Shown in pieces: positions 1-10,903 of a DNA stretch of 64,000 bases (positions within the stretch are counted from its first letter, which is position 1; every line of letters begins with the position of its first letter). This DNA comes from Helianthus annuus (taxonomy: Eukaryota > Streptophyta > Magnoliopsida > Asterales > Asteraceae), in assembly GCF_002127325.2 (NCBI RefSeq), contig NC_035435.2, forward strand, positions 13,275,893 to 13,339,892. The letters are read 5' to 3'. Under the pieces are notes generated by a model. It ran no database searches, had not been told where the DNA came from, and saw only the letters and a program-made list of their open reading frames with translations. Both the position numbers and the translations under genes were made by a program.

Positions 1-810
1 CAACGTTTCTTCCTGATCCTTGTTCTCCAGAAGCTGCACGAAATCGTTGATATTTGTAGTTCTCAACGTTCCATTGTACTTCAAGATTTCCAGGAAGTTA
101 TTCCATTGAGGAGGCAATGCATCAGCAAACTTCTTTACCACCTCTGTTGGAGTCGTTGTGACTTCAAAGTTTGTCAGCTCAGTAAGCAGGTGATAGAAAC
201 GGCTTGTCATATCTCCCAAGGACTCCTTATCCATACATGTGAAGCCATCGAATTCTTTCTTCAGTAGATCTCGTCGTAGTTGACGTGTGGCTTCATTACC
301 TACTCCTCTTGTCTTCAATGCATCCCACAGCTTCTTCGTAGTCTTGAAACTGACGAACTGATGATAAATATCCTTGCTCAGTGCTTGAGTGAGGATAGCG
401 TATGCTTTCTTTTCTAAGTCATACGTCTTCTTTTGTTCATCAGGAAGATCGGCAAATGTAGCTGTCGAAGAAGCAGCGACCTCGATAGTTTGATCGAATT
501 CCGTAATGAACCGTAACCACAATTCTGTATTTTGACCAAGAATGTATGTATGGAAACGATCAACCCATCCTGGATATTCATGAAGATGCATCAACTTTGG
601 AGGCCTGTTCAAACTTCCGGTTTCACTTTCGCTTAGTAGAAGACTTTGAATACTCGGAGTTTGATTTGAAACAAACGCCCATTGACCAGCTGGAGTGGCA
701 TTTGTTTGTGAGGATGTAGATACCGGAGATTCGGCCCATGATGGAGATTGACTGGTATTCATGTATTTTCCACTGTCTGGAGCCGGACTTCCCCACCAAC
801 TCGGATTCAT
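1..810 (-). CDS. gag: Copia gag polyprotein, N-terminal part (UBN2-type)
   Basis: An uninterrupted frame of 270 codons starts at the ATG at 808-810 and remains open at the window edge. The product begins MNPSWWGSP and has a Ser/Thr/Pro-rich N-terminus of about 75 residues. It then shows the conserved Copia gag core: a segment like LHEYPGWVDRF, then a region around FADLPDEQKKTYDLEKKAYAIL, then KLWDAL, and finally FYHLLTEL near residue 210. Copia gag forms the cytoplasmic virus-like particle that packages element RNA. No stop or frameshift is visible, so this copy may be fairly young. The zinc knuckle expected further downstream is outside the window. Confidence 0.88.
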   Translation of the reverse strand, partial: MNPSWWGSPAPDSGKYMNTSQSPSWAESPVSTSSQTNATPAGQWAFVSNQTPSIQSLLLSESETGSLNRPPKLMHLHEYPGWVDRFHTYILGQNTELWLRFITEFDQTIEVAASSTATFADLPDEQKKTYDLEKKAYAILTQALSKDIYHQFVSFKTTKKLWDALKTRGVGNEATRQLRRDLLKKEFDGFTCMDKESLGDMTSRFYHLLTELTNFEVTTTPTEVVKKFADALPPQWNNFLEILKYNGTLRTTNINDFVQLLENKDQEETL

Positions 811-840
811 GATAAATGAGCAAAATAAATGCTAAGTAAG

Positions 841-1266
841 AATGATCCGAAAGATACACAGCCGAAGGATTCTGGTCGAAAGATCTGAAATCACAGAAAA
901 TTGTTAACAATAAACAGATCACAATCGAAAGATATAATCTTGTTCGAAGGATCAACAGTACTCGAAGGATTACTGTTGACTCTCGAACAATGATTTCGAA
1001 AGATTCAAGAACTCGAAAGATTCCCTTTGAAAGATCCTTATCTTTCGAGCCAAATCCCTATCTTTCGGACAACAGATCTCGAAAGATTCACCAATACGAA
1101 GGATCCTAATCTTTCGGACACTAGTCTTTCGAAAAGATTCCTTTCTCGAAGGATATGTTTCAGACTTCGAAGGATGGGTCGAAGGATATTAATCTTTCGA
1201 GCCCTCCTTAGTCGAAAGATATCGAAGGATGATCTTTCGATGTTGAAAGATATCTTTCGAGAGCTC
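841..1266. repeat. Cluster of TCGAAAGAT/TCGAAGGAT motifs in Copia leader
   Basis: About 21 copies of the 9-mer TCGAARGAT or its complement, allowing one mismatch at the first base, occur within roughly 425 bp on both strands. They lie between the primer site and gag of the Copia element. The spacing is irregular, so this is not a simple tandem repeat. The same motif is found in the U3 part of this family's LTRs. Confidence 0.85.
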
Positions 1267-1626
1267 TGACACAAACTGACACAAAGTGATGGGTTGGTGA
1301 AAAGGTGACAGGTTGGTGAAGGTCAACTTTCGGCAAAAGGTATGGTCAGACGTACTTTCCCACCAACTTTGAAAATTTTGCCAAAAATGAAATCCTTATC
1401 TTCAACACCAGTCACCGGAATGTTAACCGGAGATTTAACCGGAAAATACAAAGTCACTTAAAACAATTTTTCAAGTTACCCAACCCACTTTAAACACTCC
1501 CGGTTAGTTTAGACACGTTTTTACTCAAAGAAAATACAGGAAAACAAGTAAAAACAGGTGCAAAACCAAGTGTTTCAACACACCAAAACTTGTAAAAACC
1601 CGGTTTTAAACAAGGTAAAGAGCGAG
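1267..1626 (-). other. Untranslated Copia leader next to the primer site
   Basis: This stretch lies between the motif cluster and the primer binding site. It contains short A-rich and ACCGG-rich patches and has no convincing reading frame. Confidence 0.6.
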
Positions 1627-1638
1627 GCTCTGATACCA
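1627..1638 (-). other. Primer binding site (tRNA-iMet)
   Basis: On the minus strand this reads TGGTATCAGAGC, the standard Copia primer site complementary to the 3' end of initiator tRNA-Met. It lies 2 bp from the LTR end at 1641. Confidence 0.93.
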
Positions 1639-1640
1639 CT

Positions 1641-2277
1641 TGTAGGTCCCTTTTCGCGGAGGATTACGAACCTAAACCTTGTTATACAAACCTACTAGCG
1701 AGTGCGGAATCCAAGCTAGCAAGCAAACCGAGTTAGTAGCAAGTAGAGAAACAAACACACAAAGATTCACCGATTAACACTAGTCGTATTAATGCAAATG
1801 AAGGTTTCGGTTACAAGCTCAATGTTTACAGAAGTGTTCTATAAACTCTCTAAGTGTGTGTGTGAGTTCTGGGCAGAATGCTCTCTAAGCTTCTATCTCT
1901 CGGGTGTGTAAAATGGCAGAACTCTGGAACTCTCAACACATGCATGGGTATATATACCCAGCTCAGCAGGTCTGCTCGAAGGATTCGACAGATGGTCCGA
2001 AGGATCATCTGTCGACCACATGTTACACGAAAGATCAGCGTGGACCTCGAAGGATCATCCTTCGAGGTCTAATGGTCGAACCATGGTCGAATCATATCTT
2101 TCGATCACCTCGAAGGATCAGGTGTATCCTTCGAGGCTATCCTTCGATCAGAACATCTTTCAACTGTTGTCCAAGTCAAACCGGAGGATGGTTGACTTGG
2201 TCAACTTACAACACAAATCAGGACATCGTTTATATCAGACCGAATACAGACAAAGTACAGACACAAGTGCACCAACA
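1641..2277 (-). repeat. Copia 5' LTR (637 bp)
   Basis: On the minus strand the LTR starts TGTTGG at 2277 and ends CCTACA at 1641. It is preceded in the element by no polypurine tract and followed by the primer site, so it is the 5' LTR. U3 (about 1975-2160) carries roughly nine TCGAARGAT motifs upstream of a TATA box. It matches the LTR at 15435-16067 along its length. Confidence 0.92.
1949..1956 (-). promoter_or_regulatory. TATA box of Copia LTR
   Basis: TATATATA lies in the palindromic context GGGTATATATACCC, downstream of the TCGAARGAT cluster in the element's sense. This is the expected position for the retroelement promoter. A matching site is present in the related LTR at 15737-15744. 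Confidence 0.7.
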
Positions 2278-5200
2278 ATTTTTATTTCTGGTGCTTTAAA
2301 CACTTGTACATCATGTTTTAAAGGTGTTTTAAGTAAAGTGGCAAATTACCTTAAGTCGTCCTTCGGATATGCTTTTATATATAGTATAGATATAGATTAT
2401 AGATTACTGTATAGTCAGTGAATTTTTGTTTTGCTATAAAGCTCATGTATATTGTTCTTTTGTTAATTTAGCAAATCCTTACGTATAATTTGTTTGTATA
2501 AGTATTAAATCTATATCTCTAATAAAGCAAACCATGGGGGACACATGTCACCCTATGGTTGATGCCAAATAAGCAGACAAGTGGCATATCTCAAATGAGA
2601 GGACATGTGGCATTGCTCTCCGTGTCCGATTGAATTTGGCTTCTGTCATACGCTTTGTCTCAACTCTCTCATTCTCACACAATCCTCCAAACACTTGCTC
2701 CCAAACCCTAATCGGCAATTCCTTTCCTCACCGTTTCAATCAATCGATCGTTTGCAAAGACGTATACTTTTCATCCATTGATGGTAATGTTTGATTTCCT
2801 TCATCAACTTATTGATCGATTATGTTTGATTCGTTTGCTGTCCTTCGATTTCTTATGTATTGACTGTTATGTGATGATGTATGAAGTTATTTTATATGAT
2901 TTGAAGATCGATTAGGTTATTCCTTTTTTCTTAGGGTTTCAAAAGCCGATATCATGTTTGTTTATATGAGTTTGATTTTCACCTTCGGATGAAATCAGTG
3001 AATGTCGGCTGTTAGTCATCAATCTTAATCGGGGATCTAGTGTTGTTTTGTTTTAGACTATGTTTGTTACGGTTTTTGATAGGCGATTTGATGATCCATG
3101 AACTTATGTTTGTGTTTTTAGGGTTTTGATATACCATTAGTTGATGCAGGGACAAAAAAACTGCCCTTGAAACCATACACAAGGCAATGTACAGAATAGA
3201 AGGTCAGATGGAGGAAGTTTAGCACCAGAAGAACGTTTGCAGAAAAGGCGACATCAACTTCTCGATCAGAGATGGTAATATGTATGATTAAACAAATCTC
3301 TCCTTTTATGGGAATGGACATGATGATTATGATGATGCTGTTGTTCCTTTGAATAGGCTGTGACCATTTGAATATATACCATTCAATGGTTCTTATGATG
3401 AACTCATGATACAAATACCTTTAAAGGTAATCTGTTTAAAATGATTTTTGTTTCGCGTGAACATATACTTGATACAAATACTTCTTATTATAATTAATCC
3501 AATTTGGAAAAAAAATGTAATTTATGTGATCAAAGTACAAGTATTACCTACTCTCGAAGAAGATGGAGGGGATATGAATGTTGTTAAAAAACTAGCACGT
3601 AGAGCTGAATATAAAACTAATAAAACAATTGTAAGCATGCCAAGAATCAGTGTACCTGTGGTGATGGCTTTGGAACTGTTTAAACCATTGCAGACGTAAC
3701 GCCCCTCCAAGGGCATTGTTGAGTAAAGCCGTGTGCTTTCTCGTGCCCCATTAGCTGGGAGTCGAGGGAGACCAGGGACCATGTTCTTCAAATATTTCCT
3801 TAGGTCTTAGTTAAACCCGAAATCCCCCAAGGCTTCTTGTGATGCTTCTATCTCTTGCATGTGCTTCTGATTTACAATAAAATAGCCAAGCAATTATACA
3901 ACTTTAATTCAACATGGTTACACAATTTATTAACAAAACAACTTACATGGATCACATTAGCCCTCTAAGATGATGACTCATTTGAGTGCTTCTTTTTACA
4001 AAACTCATCCCATAACTGTAGAACCAGTAGGAGACTCCTAGTGTGCTTTCGAGCCAGCTCCTGAAAATTAAAATAACATAAAATGTTAAGATGTGATCCT
4101 CATTTTGTAACATACTTTCCAGAACTGTACATTTGGTCTATGGAAAGTCACTAAAACAAGTAATCAAAATCGTCTCTTAAAAACTATAAATGCAATTCGA
4201 CGTGGTCTCAAAAATTATCTCCAACACTCAGAGTGTAATGGTATTTAGAAAACACACTTAAAAAGGTAAAAAAAGCATATAACAATTATCAATTGGGTTC
4301 ATTAGCAGTTATCAAAGCAGGTGGTACATCACAGTCAAATTGATCACACACCATATCACAATGATATATACAAGCATATAGAAAAGTCTATGCAACAACT
4401 CGCATAGGTGATTGTATATTTAGCTACCTACTATTTTAAAATTTGTGAAAATGCAAGTTAAGCTGTAACTAGTTACATAACAGGTTGAGGTACTTTGGTC
4501 AATCAAACCATATCAAGTCATATAACTACCAGAAAAAAAAACAATTTGTCATAAGAATATGGTAACTATTCATACCATAATAATGATGATGAAAAAGATA
4601 AGAAATAAATACAAGTCATAAAAAGTACAACCTCAACAATATTGTCAGCATACTTCATTAACCATGACACCAGAAGACCAGTCGAACCTAGATTTATTAC
4701 CGCCAGTTTACTTGAGGTTTCTTGTCTTCAGGCCAGGCTATGTGAATGATTCTAATCTAAGAGCAGTACATAGTCCAGATCCACCACCAAGTATGCACAC
4801 ACTTGGCCTCTATAACAAATAAAAATCAGGTGAGGTATTTTTAAAATAATGATGATTGATAAACCTGTATGCCTAAGGAGGGATGGAACCGAAGGCTTTT
4901 TTTATGAAACATAAATAAAGGCTTGCCTAGTACTATTGGTACATTGTAAGCTTAAAAAACTACATTGTATGTATCAAAAAACCTAAGGCAACCTAAACCA
5001 TGCAACATTTTTGTCAACTATAAATAAATAAATATATGTGGCCTTAAATCTGTAGAGATTTTATTATACTTAGATGGCCTCAAATCATATATTATTTAAC
5101 ATGTGGGCTTCTTTTGTTGCATATATTATCATACTTTTTTAGCACATGGCTTCTTTATTCTATTTCATGTCTGGTTTAAATGCAATTTAAAAATGCAGGC

Positions 5201-5570
5201 TCGTAACCCCTCATTTCTGTATTCTAATGACAAAAAAAGCCAAGAGCAACATGATGTTAGAAGTTTTAAACAATTACACATACCCATCATCACATTTCAA
5301 TAACAGAACTGCTTCTAAAGCTCTACCCGTATAAAAAATCTACACACTTTGGCTGTCAATAAGCAAATACGGACAAAGCAACAGATAAAAGTTGCCTGAG
5401 CTTACATATCATTTAGGTAAATGCAAATCACTTGCTTCAGTTCAGATGCTAACCAACCACAACTTGATCTCATCAATAACATCTACATCAACAGTCCAAG
5501 TCAATTTTTTCCTTGTTAACATCATAAAGGGTGAACGCAGATAAGTTTTTTGGGGGATTATATATTATTT
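2278..5570. other. Host DNA without a clear gene; possible 5' region and exon remnants
   Basis: No long frame is supported. The plus strand at 2640-2780 looks like a plant 5' leader: pyrimidine-rich, with the telobox-like AAACCCTAA at 2703-2711. Short exon-like stretches follow at about 3184-3274, where one frame reads EERLQKRRHQLLDQRW before a GT, and at 3535-3699, where a frame begins LEEDGGDMNVVKKLARRAEY. I do not recognise the products. The remainder to 5570 is AT-rich and looks noncoding. This may be a decayed or intron-rich gene on the plus strand. Confidence 0.35.
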
Positions 5571-5572
5571 TT

Positions 5573-5759
5573 CTTTTTGAGTCCCTGTGTTTTATAGGGG
5601 TAATTTGGTCATTTAACAAAATTTAACAACAAAATTCTAACTGGGTTAGAAATTTGGACTCAAATGGTTAAAGAAAATGCTTATGGGGACTCGGGTCGTT
5701 AAACTTTTTGCTTTTGAACTCAACTAGTTAAAACCCATAAAACACAGGGACTCAAAAAG
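5573..5759. mobile_element. Foldback MITE
   Basis: The arms CTTTTTGAGTCCCTGTGTTT at 5573 and its complement ending at 5759 form near-perfect inverted repeats of about 23 bp around a short noncoding core. I could not define a target duplication, so the superfamily is unknown. Confidence 0.6.
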
Positions 5760-5850
5760 TAATTTACCCTAAAATTTTCGTGTTGGGAATTAAATCGAGT
5801 GAATTATATATGTTAATTGTTAGGGGGCAAACTAGCCAAGTTACTTGTGA

Positions 5851-6293
5851 CAGTAGGGGTGCAAACGAGCCGAGCCGAGCCCTAGGTCGACCAGGCTCGA
5901 GCTCAAGCTTGTTTAACATATGAAAGCTCGAGCTCGGTTCCATTCGAGCTTTATTTCTGAAGCTCGAGCTTGGCTCGAAAGTAATTTTTCAAGCTCGTGC
6001 TTGGCTCGGGCTCGATTCGTTTAGTATTTATTAATTAATTTATATTAATTATAATTATTATTATATAAATATATGTTTAATATATTAATAAAAAATATAT
6101 AAATAGAATGCTCGTTTAGGCTCGCGAGCCGGCTCGAGCTCCATAAGTGAAGCTCGGGCTCGGGCTCGTTTACTAAATGAGCTTGTTTTTAGGCTCGGGC
6201 TCGAGTTCGAGCTCGTTTAAGCTCGTCTCGTTCGAGCTTTTTTTCGAGCCGAGCTCGAGTAGCTCGCGAGTAGCTTTGCTCGTTTGCACCCCT
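5851..6293. mobile_element. hAT-type MITE rich in GAGCTCG, 443 bp
   Basis: The element is flanked by a perfect 8-bp target duplication, ACTTGTGA, at 5843-5850 and 6294-6301. This length is typical of hAT transposons. The ends share the inverted repeat AGGGGTGCAAACGAGC; the left end carries four extra bases (CAGT). The interior is made of many GAGCTCGAG/GGCTCGAG words and an AT-rich middle, and codes for nothing. Relics of the same family lie at 7674-7980, at 8970-9030 and near 6520-6560. Confidence 0.8.
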
Positions 6294-6301
6294 ACTTGTG
6301 A

Positions 6302-6780
6302 GCTACTCGAATTCGGCTTCCAAAAAGACTCGAAATAAGTTGAGCTTAAATGCGACCGAATTTCACTTAAGGAGCCCACTGTTTATATATTTTTTTAATT
6401 AATATTATTAAATATATTTAAATAATAATAATAATAACATTTACTATTTATAAGATTATGAATATATAACTACATTATATATAAAATAATAAATATAAAT
6501 AATAAGAACTAATATAAATAATAAACGAGCCAAACCCGAGCCTAAGCGAGCTTCAAAAACTACCTACGGTCCGATTTCAAACTTTATAAACAAAGGTACA
6601 TGCATATACACATGTACACCAACGTTAAAACATGTACATATACACTAACATTGCTAACGCTAACACATATAGATACACACACACATACATATACACATGT
6701 ACACCAAGGCTAACACATATACATATACACACGTTTCCGTACGCGCACATATAGGCATATACATACACAGACATCACATA
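6302..6780. other. AT-rich DNA with short CATATACACATG repeats
   Basis: From 6302 to about 6560 the sequence is AT-rich with a small GAGCC-family relic. From about 6595 to 6780 it is an irregular microsatellite built from ACATATACACATGTAC-like words. No gene is visible. Confidence 0.5.
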
Positions 6781-7676
6781 GGCCCAATATAGTGCATTAA
6801 GAATATGATGATCTACTATTGTTCATTGTGATCCATTATGGCTCAATAAGGTTCATTAAGACATGTATGATCTACTATTGCTCATTGTGATCCATTAAGG
6901 TCCAATATGCTCTATTAAAACATGTATTATCTATAACTAGCCATTGTGATCCATAAAGGCCCAATATGGTTCATTAAGACAACATTGTATCTACAAATTG
7001 TTCATTATGATCCATTAAGACCTAATATGATCCACTAGGACATGTATGCTATACCATTGGCCATTGTGATCCATTAAGTCTCAATAATTCTATTAAGACA
7101 TGTGTGATCTTGTATTGGCCATTGTGATCCATTAACGCCCAATATGGTCCATTAAGGCATGTGTGATATACTATTGGCCATTGTGATCCATTAAGGTCCA
7201 ATATTGTCCACTAAGACAACATGCATGATCTACTATTGCCATGGTTGCTAAAGTCGTTAGGCGATTCGAGAGAACTAGGAAGTACGTGGCCTCAGCGGAG
7301 ATTACTCGGGTAGTAATCAACCTTGGCTAACAGTACTCGGGTCTCGGCAGCCTACCTTGTAGCAAGTGCTTGGTGAGTTCTCAGAGCCTAGGCGGGACTT
7401 TTACAACCATGAATGCTCATTGCGATCCATTAAGCCCCGATATGGTCCATTAAGACATGTATGTTCTACTATTTGCTATTGTGATCCATTAAGGCCCAAT
7501 ATGGTCCATTAAGACAACATATATGATCTACTATTGTCCATTGTGATCCATTAAGGCCCAATATGGTCAATTAAGACATGTATGATCCACTATTGTCCAT
7601 TATGATCCATTAAGACCCAACATGGTCTATTAAGATATATATGATCTACTATTGTCCATTGTGATTCATTAAGACC
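6781..7676. repeat. Minisatellite, unit about 59 bp
   Basis: A diverged tandem repeat with the recurring blocks CATTGTGATCCATTAAG, CCCAATATGGTCCATTAAG and ACATGTATGATCTACTATTG. I count roughly 13-14 units, interrupted by a small MITE at 7240-7411. Some units carry the insertion ACAACAT. No coding potential is visible. Confidence 0.82.
7240..7411. mobile_element. Small MITE inside the minisatellite
   Basis: A 172-bp segment unlike the surrounding repeat units has the inverted ends CATGGTTGCTAAAGTC and GACTTTTACAACCATG (about 15 of 16 bp pair). The minisatellite resumes directly on both sides. No clear target duplication is seen, so the superfamily is unassigned. Confidence 0.65.
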
Positions 7677-7980
7677 CGCTCGTTTAACTTATGAGAGCTC
7701 GAGCTCAGCTCGATTTGAGCTCGGCTCGTAGTAATTTTTCAAGCTCGAGCTCGACTCGTTTCTATTTGTTAGTTAATTTTTTATAACATTTTTATTATTT
7801 AAATATATATTTAATATGGTAATAAAAAATTGTATAAACAATAGGCTTGTCTAGGCTCGCGAGCCGGCTCGAGTTCGATAAGCGATGCTCGGGCTAGCGC
7901 TCATTTACTAAACGAGCTTGTTTTTTAGTATTGGACTCGAGCTCAAGCTCGTTTAAGCTCGGCTCGTTTGCACTCCTAGG
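7674..7980. mobile_element. Relic of the GAGCTCG hAT MITE family
   Basis: The same GAGCTCG-rich architecture and AT-rich middle as the element at 5851-6293, ending in GCTCGTTTGCACTCCTA. The left end is truncated or fused to the minisatellite. Confidence 0.65.
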
Positions 7981-8011
7981 TCCCACTATTAAGTTTGTAT
8001 CCGGAACTTTC

Positions 8012-8640
8012 AGGTACAAACTCCAGCTGCTGAACATAACTTCAGTAGACGTTTCGGCTCGTTTAACACGGAATACAGACCAATTGTAGTTGATTTTTAA
8101 ACAATCACTCGATAGAGATCTTTATTCCATAAAAACAACAACTGCTCTGTTAGCAAGAAGCTAAGAGAAGCTACAGACCCCAAACAAAACTGGACAGAGC
8201 CAAAACCAAAATAAACAACCAAACAAAGCAAACGCTAGGTAAAAATCTATCCACTCGAATCTGCACTATCTTTCCATGTCTAGCCAGCGAGTTTGTTTCG
8301 CTTCACCATCGACCAAAAGGATTCAACCTTTATGTCATCGACCAAGATCGCTACTGAAGTGAACTTTTTATCGAAAATACTCTCGTTTCTGTTTCACCAA
8401 AGCATCCACATAGTTAGCAAAAAACTGCATAAATTATCTTCTCATTTTTTGCCTCCATTCCCAAGCTGCGACAATGAGCTAGGATCTGGGTCACTGAGTT
8501 AAAAAGCTCGGTATAGGGACTTTTAGCCAAACGCAGATCCACCACCAAACTCTTTTCGCCACCGTACACCTCACTAAAAGATGATCAGCGGACTCCGGAT
8601 CAAACCCGCAAACCGGACACAAACCACCCCAAACACTACA
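8012..8640 (-). mobile_element. LINE 3' fragment
   Basis: On the minus strand this encodes the C-terminal zinc-knuckle region of an L1-type LINE followed by decayed C-terminal sequence in other frames (for example CRFEWIDF). It is unrelated in position to the large LINE at 46-53 kb. Boundaries are approximate and no poly(A) tail is obvious. Confidence 0.7.
8491..8640 (-). pseudogene. LINE zinc knuckle (zf-RVT) remnant
   Basis: The frame contains CPVCGFDPESADHLLVRC, the Cys-Cys-His-Cys pattern of the zinc-binding domain found after reverse transcriptase in plant LINEs, followed by WWWICVW. It ends at a stop at 8491, where the family would normally continue, and homologous sequence resumes in another frame. 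It is a dead fragment. Confidence 0.75.
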
Positions 8641-8663
8641 AAAGAAAGAAAGAAAGAAAGAGA
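8641..8663. repeat. (AAAG)n microsatellite
   Basis: About five AAAG units follow the LINE fragment directly. Confidence 0.8.
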
Positions 8664-10223
8664 GTTAAAAGTGTTAGAAATGTGTGGGTGCGATCAGCTG
8701 AACATTCAAATAACATCTTATCATAATCATAACAAAATCACTCATATTTAAATGAAATATATGGTTACCTCTTAAAAATGTAATATATTTTATTGCCTTG
8801 GAAAAAGTTACGGTCAAGTGGTGGTAGTAAATTTAGATTTTATTTGATTTTCTCATTGAAAAATGGCCGTATATACTATTTGAATATTGGGTTTGGCTGA
8901 TAGTAAATTTAGACTTAGAAAATTCAATATATGTTATAATTTTTTTTTAAATTTAAAATTTGGACTTTAATTTAAGCGGGCCAACTAATGAGCGAGCTGA
9001 CCTTGCTCGGGCTCGGCTCATTACTGTCAAATTTTGTAGAACCAAATATGGTCCCCTGAGTATTTAAAACCATCACAACAAATAAATATATAAACACCAA
9101 CCAGCCAACCTGTACAAAGACTTCCATGATAAACTAGCCATCATCAGCATTGGTTGAACTTTTGCGACTTGTTCCCTTTACAGACTGTTTTGCCATTCTT
9201 CGCCCAGTCACTTTGATGTCACAATTTCTAATTAAAAGGAAAAAAGGGCCTGCGCATTCTTTGGCCAAGTGCATGAAGAGAAGCTTCATCGTCAAATTGT
9301 GAAAGTTGCCTTGCGTCAACTGGGTTAAAATTCGCCTCTTAACTGGTCATAGAGATAAACTTCAAAACCGAGCTAATATATAAGGTCAAGCATAGCCCAA
9401 ATTGTACTCACAAGTCACAATATAGAAACCTCTAAATTATTTCGATTCAAATTTAGATCATCCATATCGCAATCTAGTTTTTAGAATCATTTTTAAAAAC
9501 TCAATTAACTACTAAAAAAATTGCCAAGTGTGCAACTCTGATTGGGCCCATGAAGGGCCCTCGTGAAACAAACCTGCCAACTTACATCACAGATCATAGA
9601 AAAGATTAACAACTGGTGCAAAAAACAAACCTAGTAAAAGTTTTCTGCTTCAGCATATTCTCAAGCTGTGATATCTAGCTGCCGCAGAGATAATAGCCAT
9701 TTCTCCACCTACATCAGTGCTTGGTACCAGTACCCTGATACCATTCTTTGGTACCGACCGCAAAAAAAAGTGAATCAAGATTATTACACATCGGTCCTCA
9801 AATCTGGTATCTAAAGAATTGCACATCAGTACGTGCTAGGTACCGGCCGGAATTGTTTCTTTGACGCATTATCAAAACCACCCAACCCATCGTAACTTTT
9901 ACTAGCATGACACATGAAATAGTCATTTTGACAGTTATCAAAACCACCCGACCCACTAACACATGATCTAAGGACCTTACAAACAAGAAGACAGTTACAG
10001 TATCAATAAAATCATGAAAGGCACCAAATTAATAAACTAAACTTTGTATTTAGTACAAAGCTCCATCACCAAATTAATAAAACTAAATCTTTGTATGTAT
10101 CATTATAGTTGTAACATTACAGGATCATGCATATACCTTTAAATGTTTTTCATTCAGCTTCATTCAACGTTATCTTAGAACTGAGCCCCATTCAGCCATT
10201 CAAATGTTTTTTTTTTTTTTTTG
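8664..10223 (-). other. Noncoding or intronic host DNA with one candidate terminal exon
   Basis: Mostly AT-rich sequence without a convincing frame. The minus-strand stretch 9134-9319 ends in a basic tail, KVTGRRMAKQSVKGTSRKS, before a stop and could be a last exon. At about 10430-10482 the minus strand has a short exon-like segment reading DLVTWQSLAVKYYA, preceded by TTCTTCAG and followed by the strong donor CCAG/GTAAGT. I do not recognise the gene. Confidence 0.35.
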
Positions 10224-10303
10224 TTGAACCAAACACCTTTAAATCCGAATGATTCAGAGGCAGCCTCTTAATGGTTCCATTAAGAGGCTACTAAACAGCC
10301 CCT
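10224..10303. mobile_element. MITE relic of the AAACAGCC family
   Basis: Words such as CCTCTTAATGG, TTAAGAGGCT and ACTAAACAGCCCC match the organisation of the MITE at 53404-53705. A poly(T) run precedes it. The left end is not defined. Confidence 0.5.
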
Positions 10304-10507
10304 TTAAATCCGATGGAGCAAAGAAATGCTTCTGGCTACATAACAATATCATTAACAAATTCAGATCAAGACTTTCTCAGTCAAGAGATTCTCAGGATAA
10401 AATAACCAGGCAATAGATTAGATGTACTTACCTGGCATAATATTTCACCGCCAAACTTTGCCAAGTGACCAAGTCAATCTGAAGAATTAACTAGATCATA
10501 ATCAAGC

Positions 10508-10892
10508 TGTTGGGGGAGAGAACTCGTGTTTTTAGCGGAAGTTGTTGACATGAATACATTCATGTTCATGATTGATTGGAACAAATGAATGTCTAGGAAT
10601 GAAAAGTGTGAATGCAGAAAAAATCAAAACAGAACAAATGGACAATTCAAGTATAACTGAAATGTCTTGGTACCGGACATTGATTCCGGTGACATCAATT
10701 TATACTAAACGTTTTGGCGGTTCGGGAATTTGGCGGGTAACTGTCCCTTACAGTTATTTGAAAAGCTTTCCCGCTTAACCCTTGATTATTACATAAACTT
10801 ATCATTAACTAACCTTATAAGTGTTTCTAAATATATAAGTATATCCGAATAACATATAAAACATGAACATAACTAGTTTAATAAATCTAACA
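10508..10892 (-). repeat. 3' LTR of the ARID element
   Basis: Its ends are TGTTGG and CTAACA on the plus strand. It differs from the 12323 copy at only a few bases (for example CTTAACCC against CTTATCCC, and TTTCTAAA against TTTCTTAA). Confidence 0.92.
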
Positions 10893-10895
10893 TAA

Positions 10896-10903
10896 CCCCC
10901 CTT
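10896..10903 (-). other. Polypurine tract of the ARID element
   Basis: On the minus strand AAGGGGGG lies 3 bp from the LTR. The stop codon of the ARID frame (10902-10904) overlaps it, so coding sequence runs right up to the priming site. Confidence 0.85.

Larger units (their letters stand above)
1..2277 (-). mobile_element. Copia LTR retrotransposon, 5' part only (cut by window edge)
   Basis: Reading on the minus strand from the right, the order is LTR (1641-2277), a tRNA-iMet primer site (1627-1638), a long leader (811-1626) and a gag frame (810 down to 1). This order and the primer site identify a Ty1/Copia element whose pol and 3' LTR lie outside the window. The LTR is close in sequence to the one at 15435-16067, so both belong to one family. 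The target duplication cannot be checked because only one end is present. Confidence 0.9.

Noticed and set aside
1904..2421. Overlapping open frames of 131-133 codons on the plus strand
   Set aside because: They are translations of motif-rich LTR DNA on the antisense strand, without any domain.
3698..3800. GC-richer patch considered as a structured RNA
   Set aside because: No recognisable tRNA, snRNA or snoRNA motifs could be found, and pairing was not convincing by eye.
6781..7676. CRISPR-like regular repeat
   Set aside because: Units are long, contiguous and diverged, with no unique spacers, and the DNA is plant nuclear.
8680..8720. GGGTGCGATCAGC resembling the start of plant 5S rRNA
   Set aside because: Only the first ten or so bases match. 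The rest of the 5S gene is absent.
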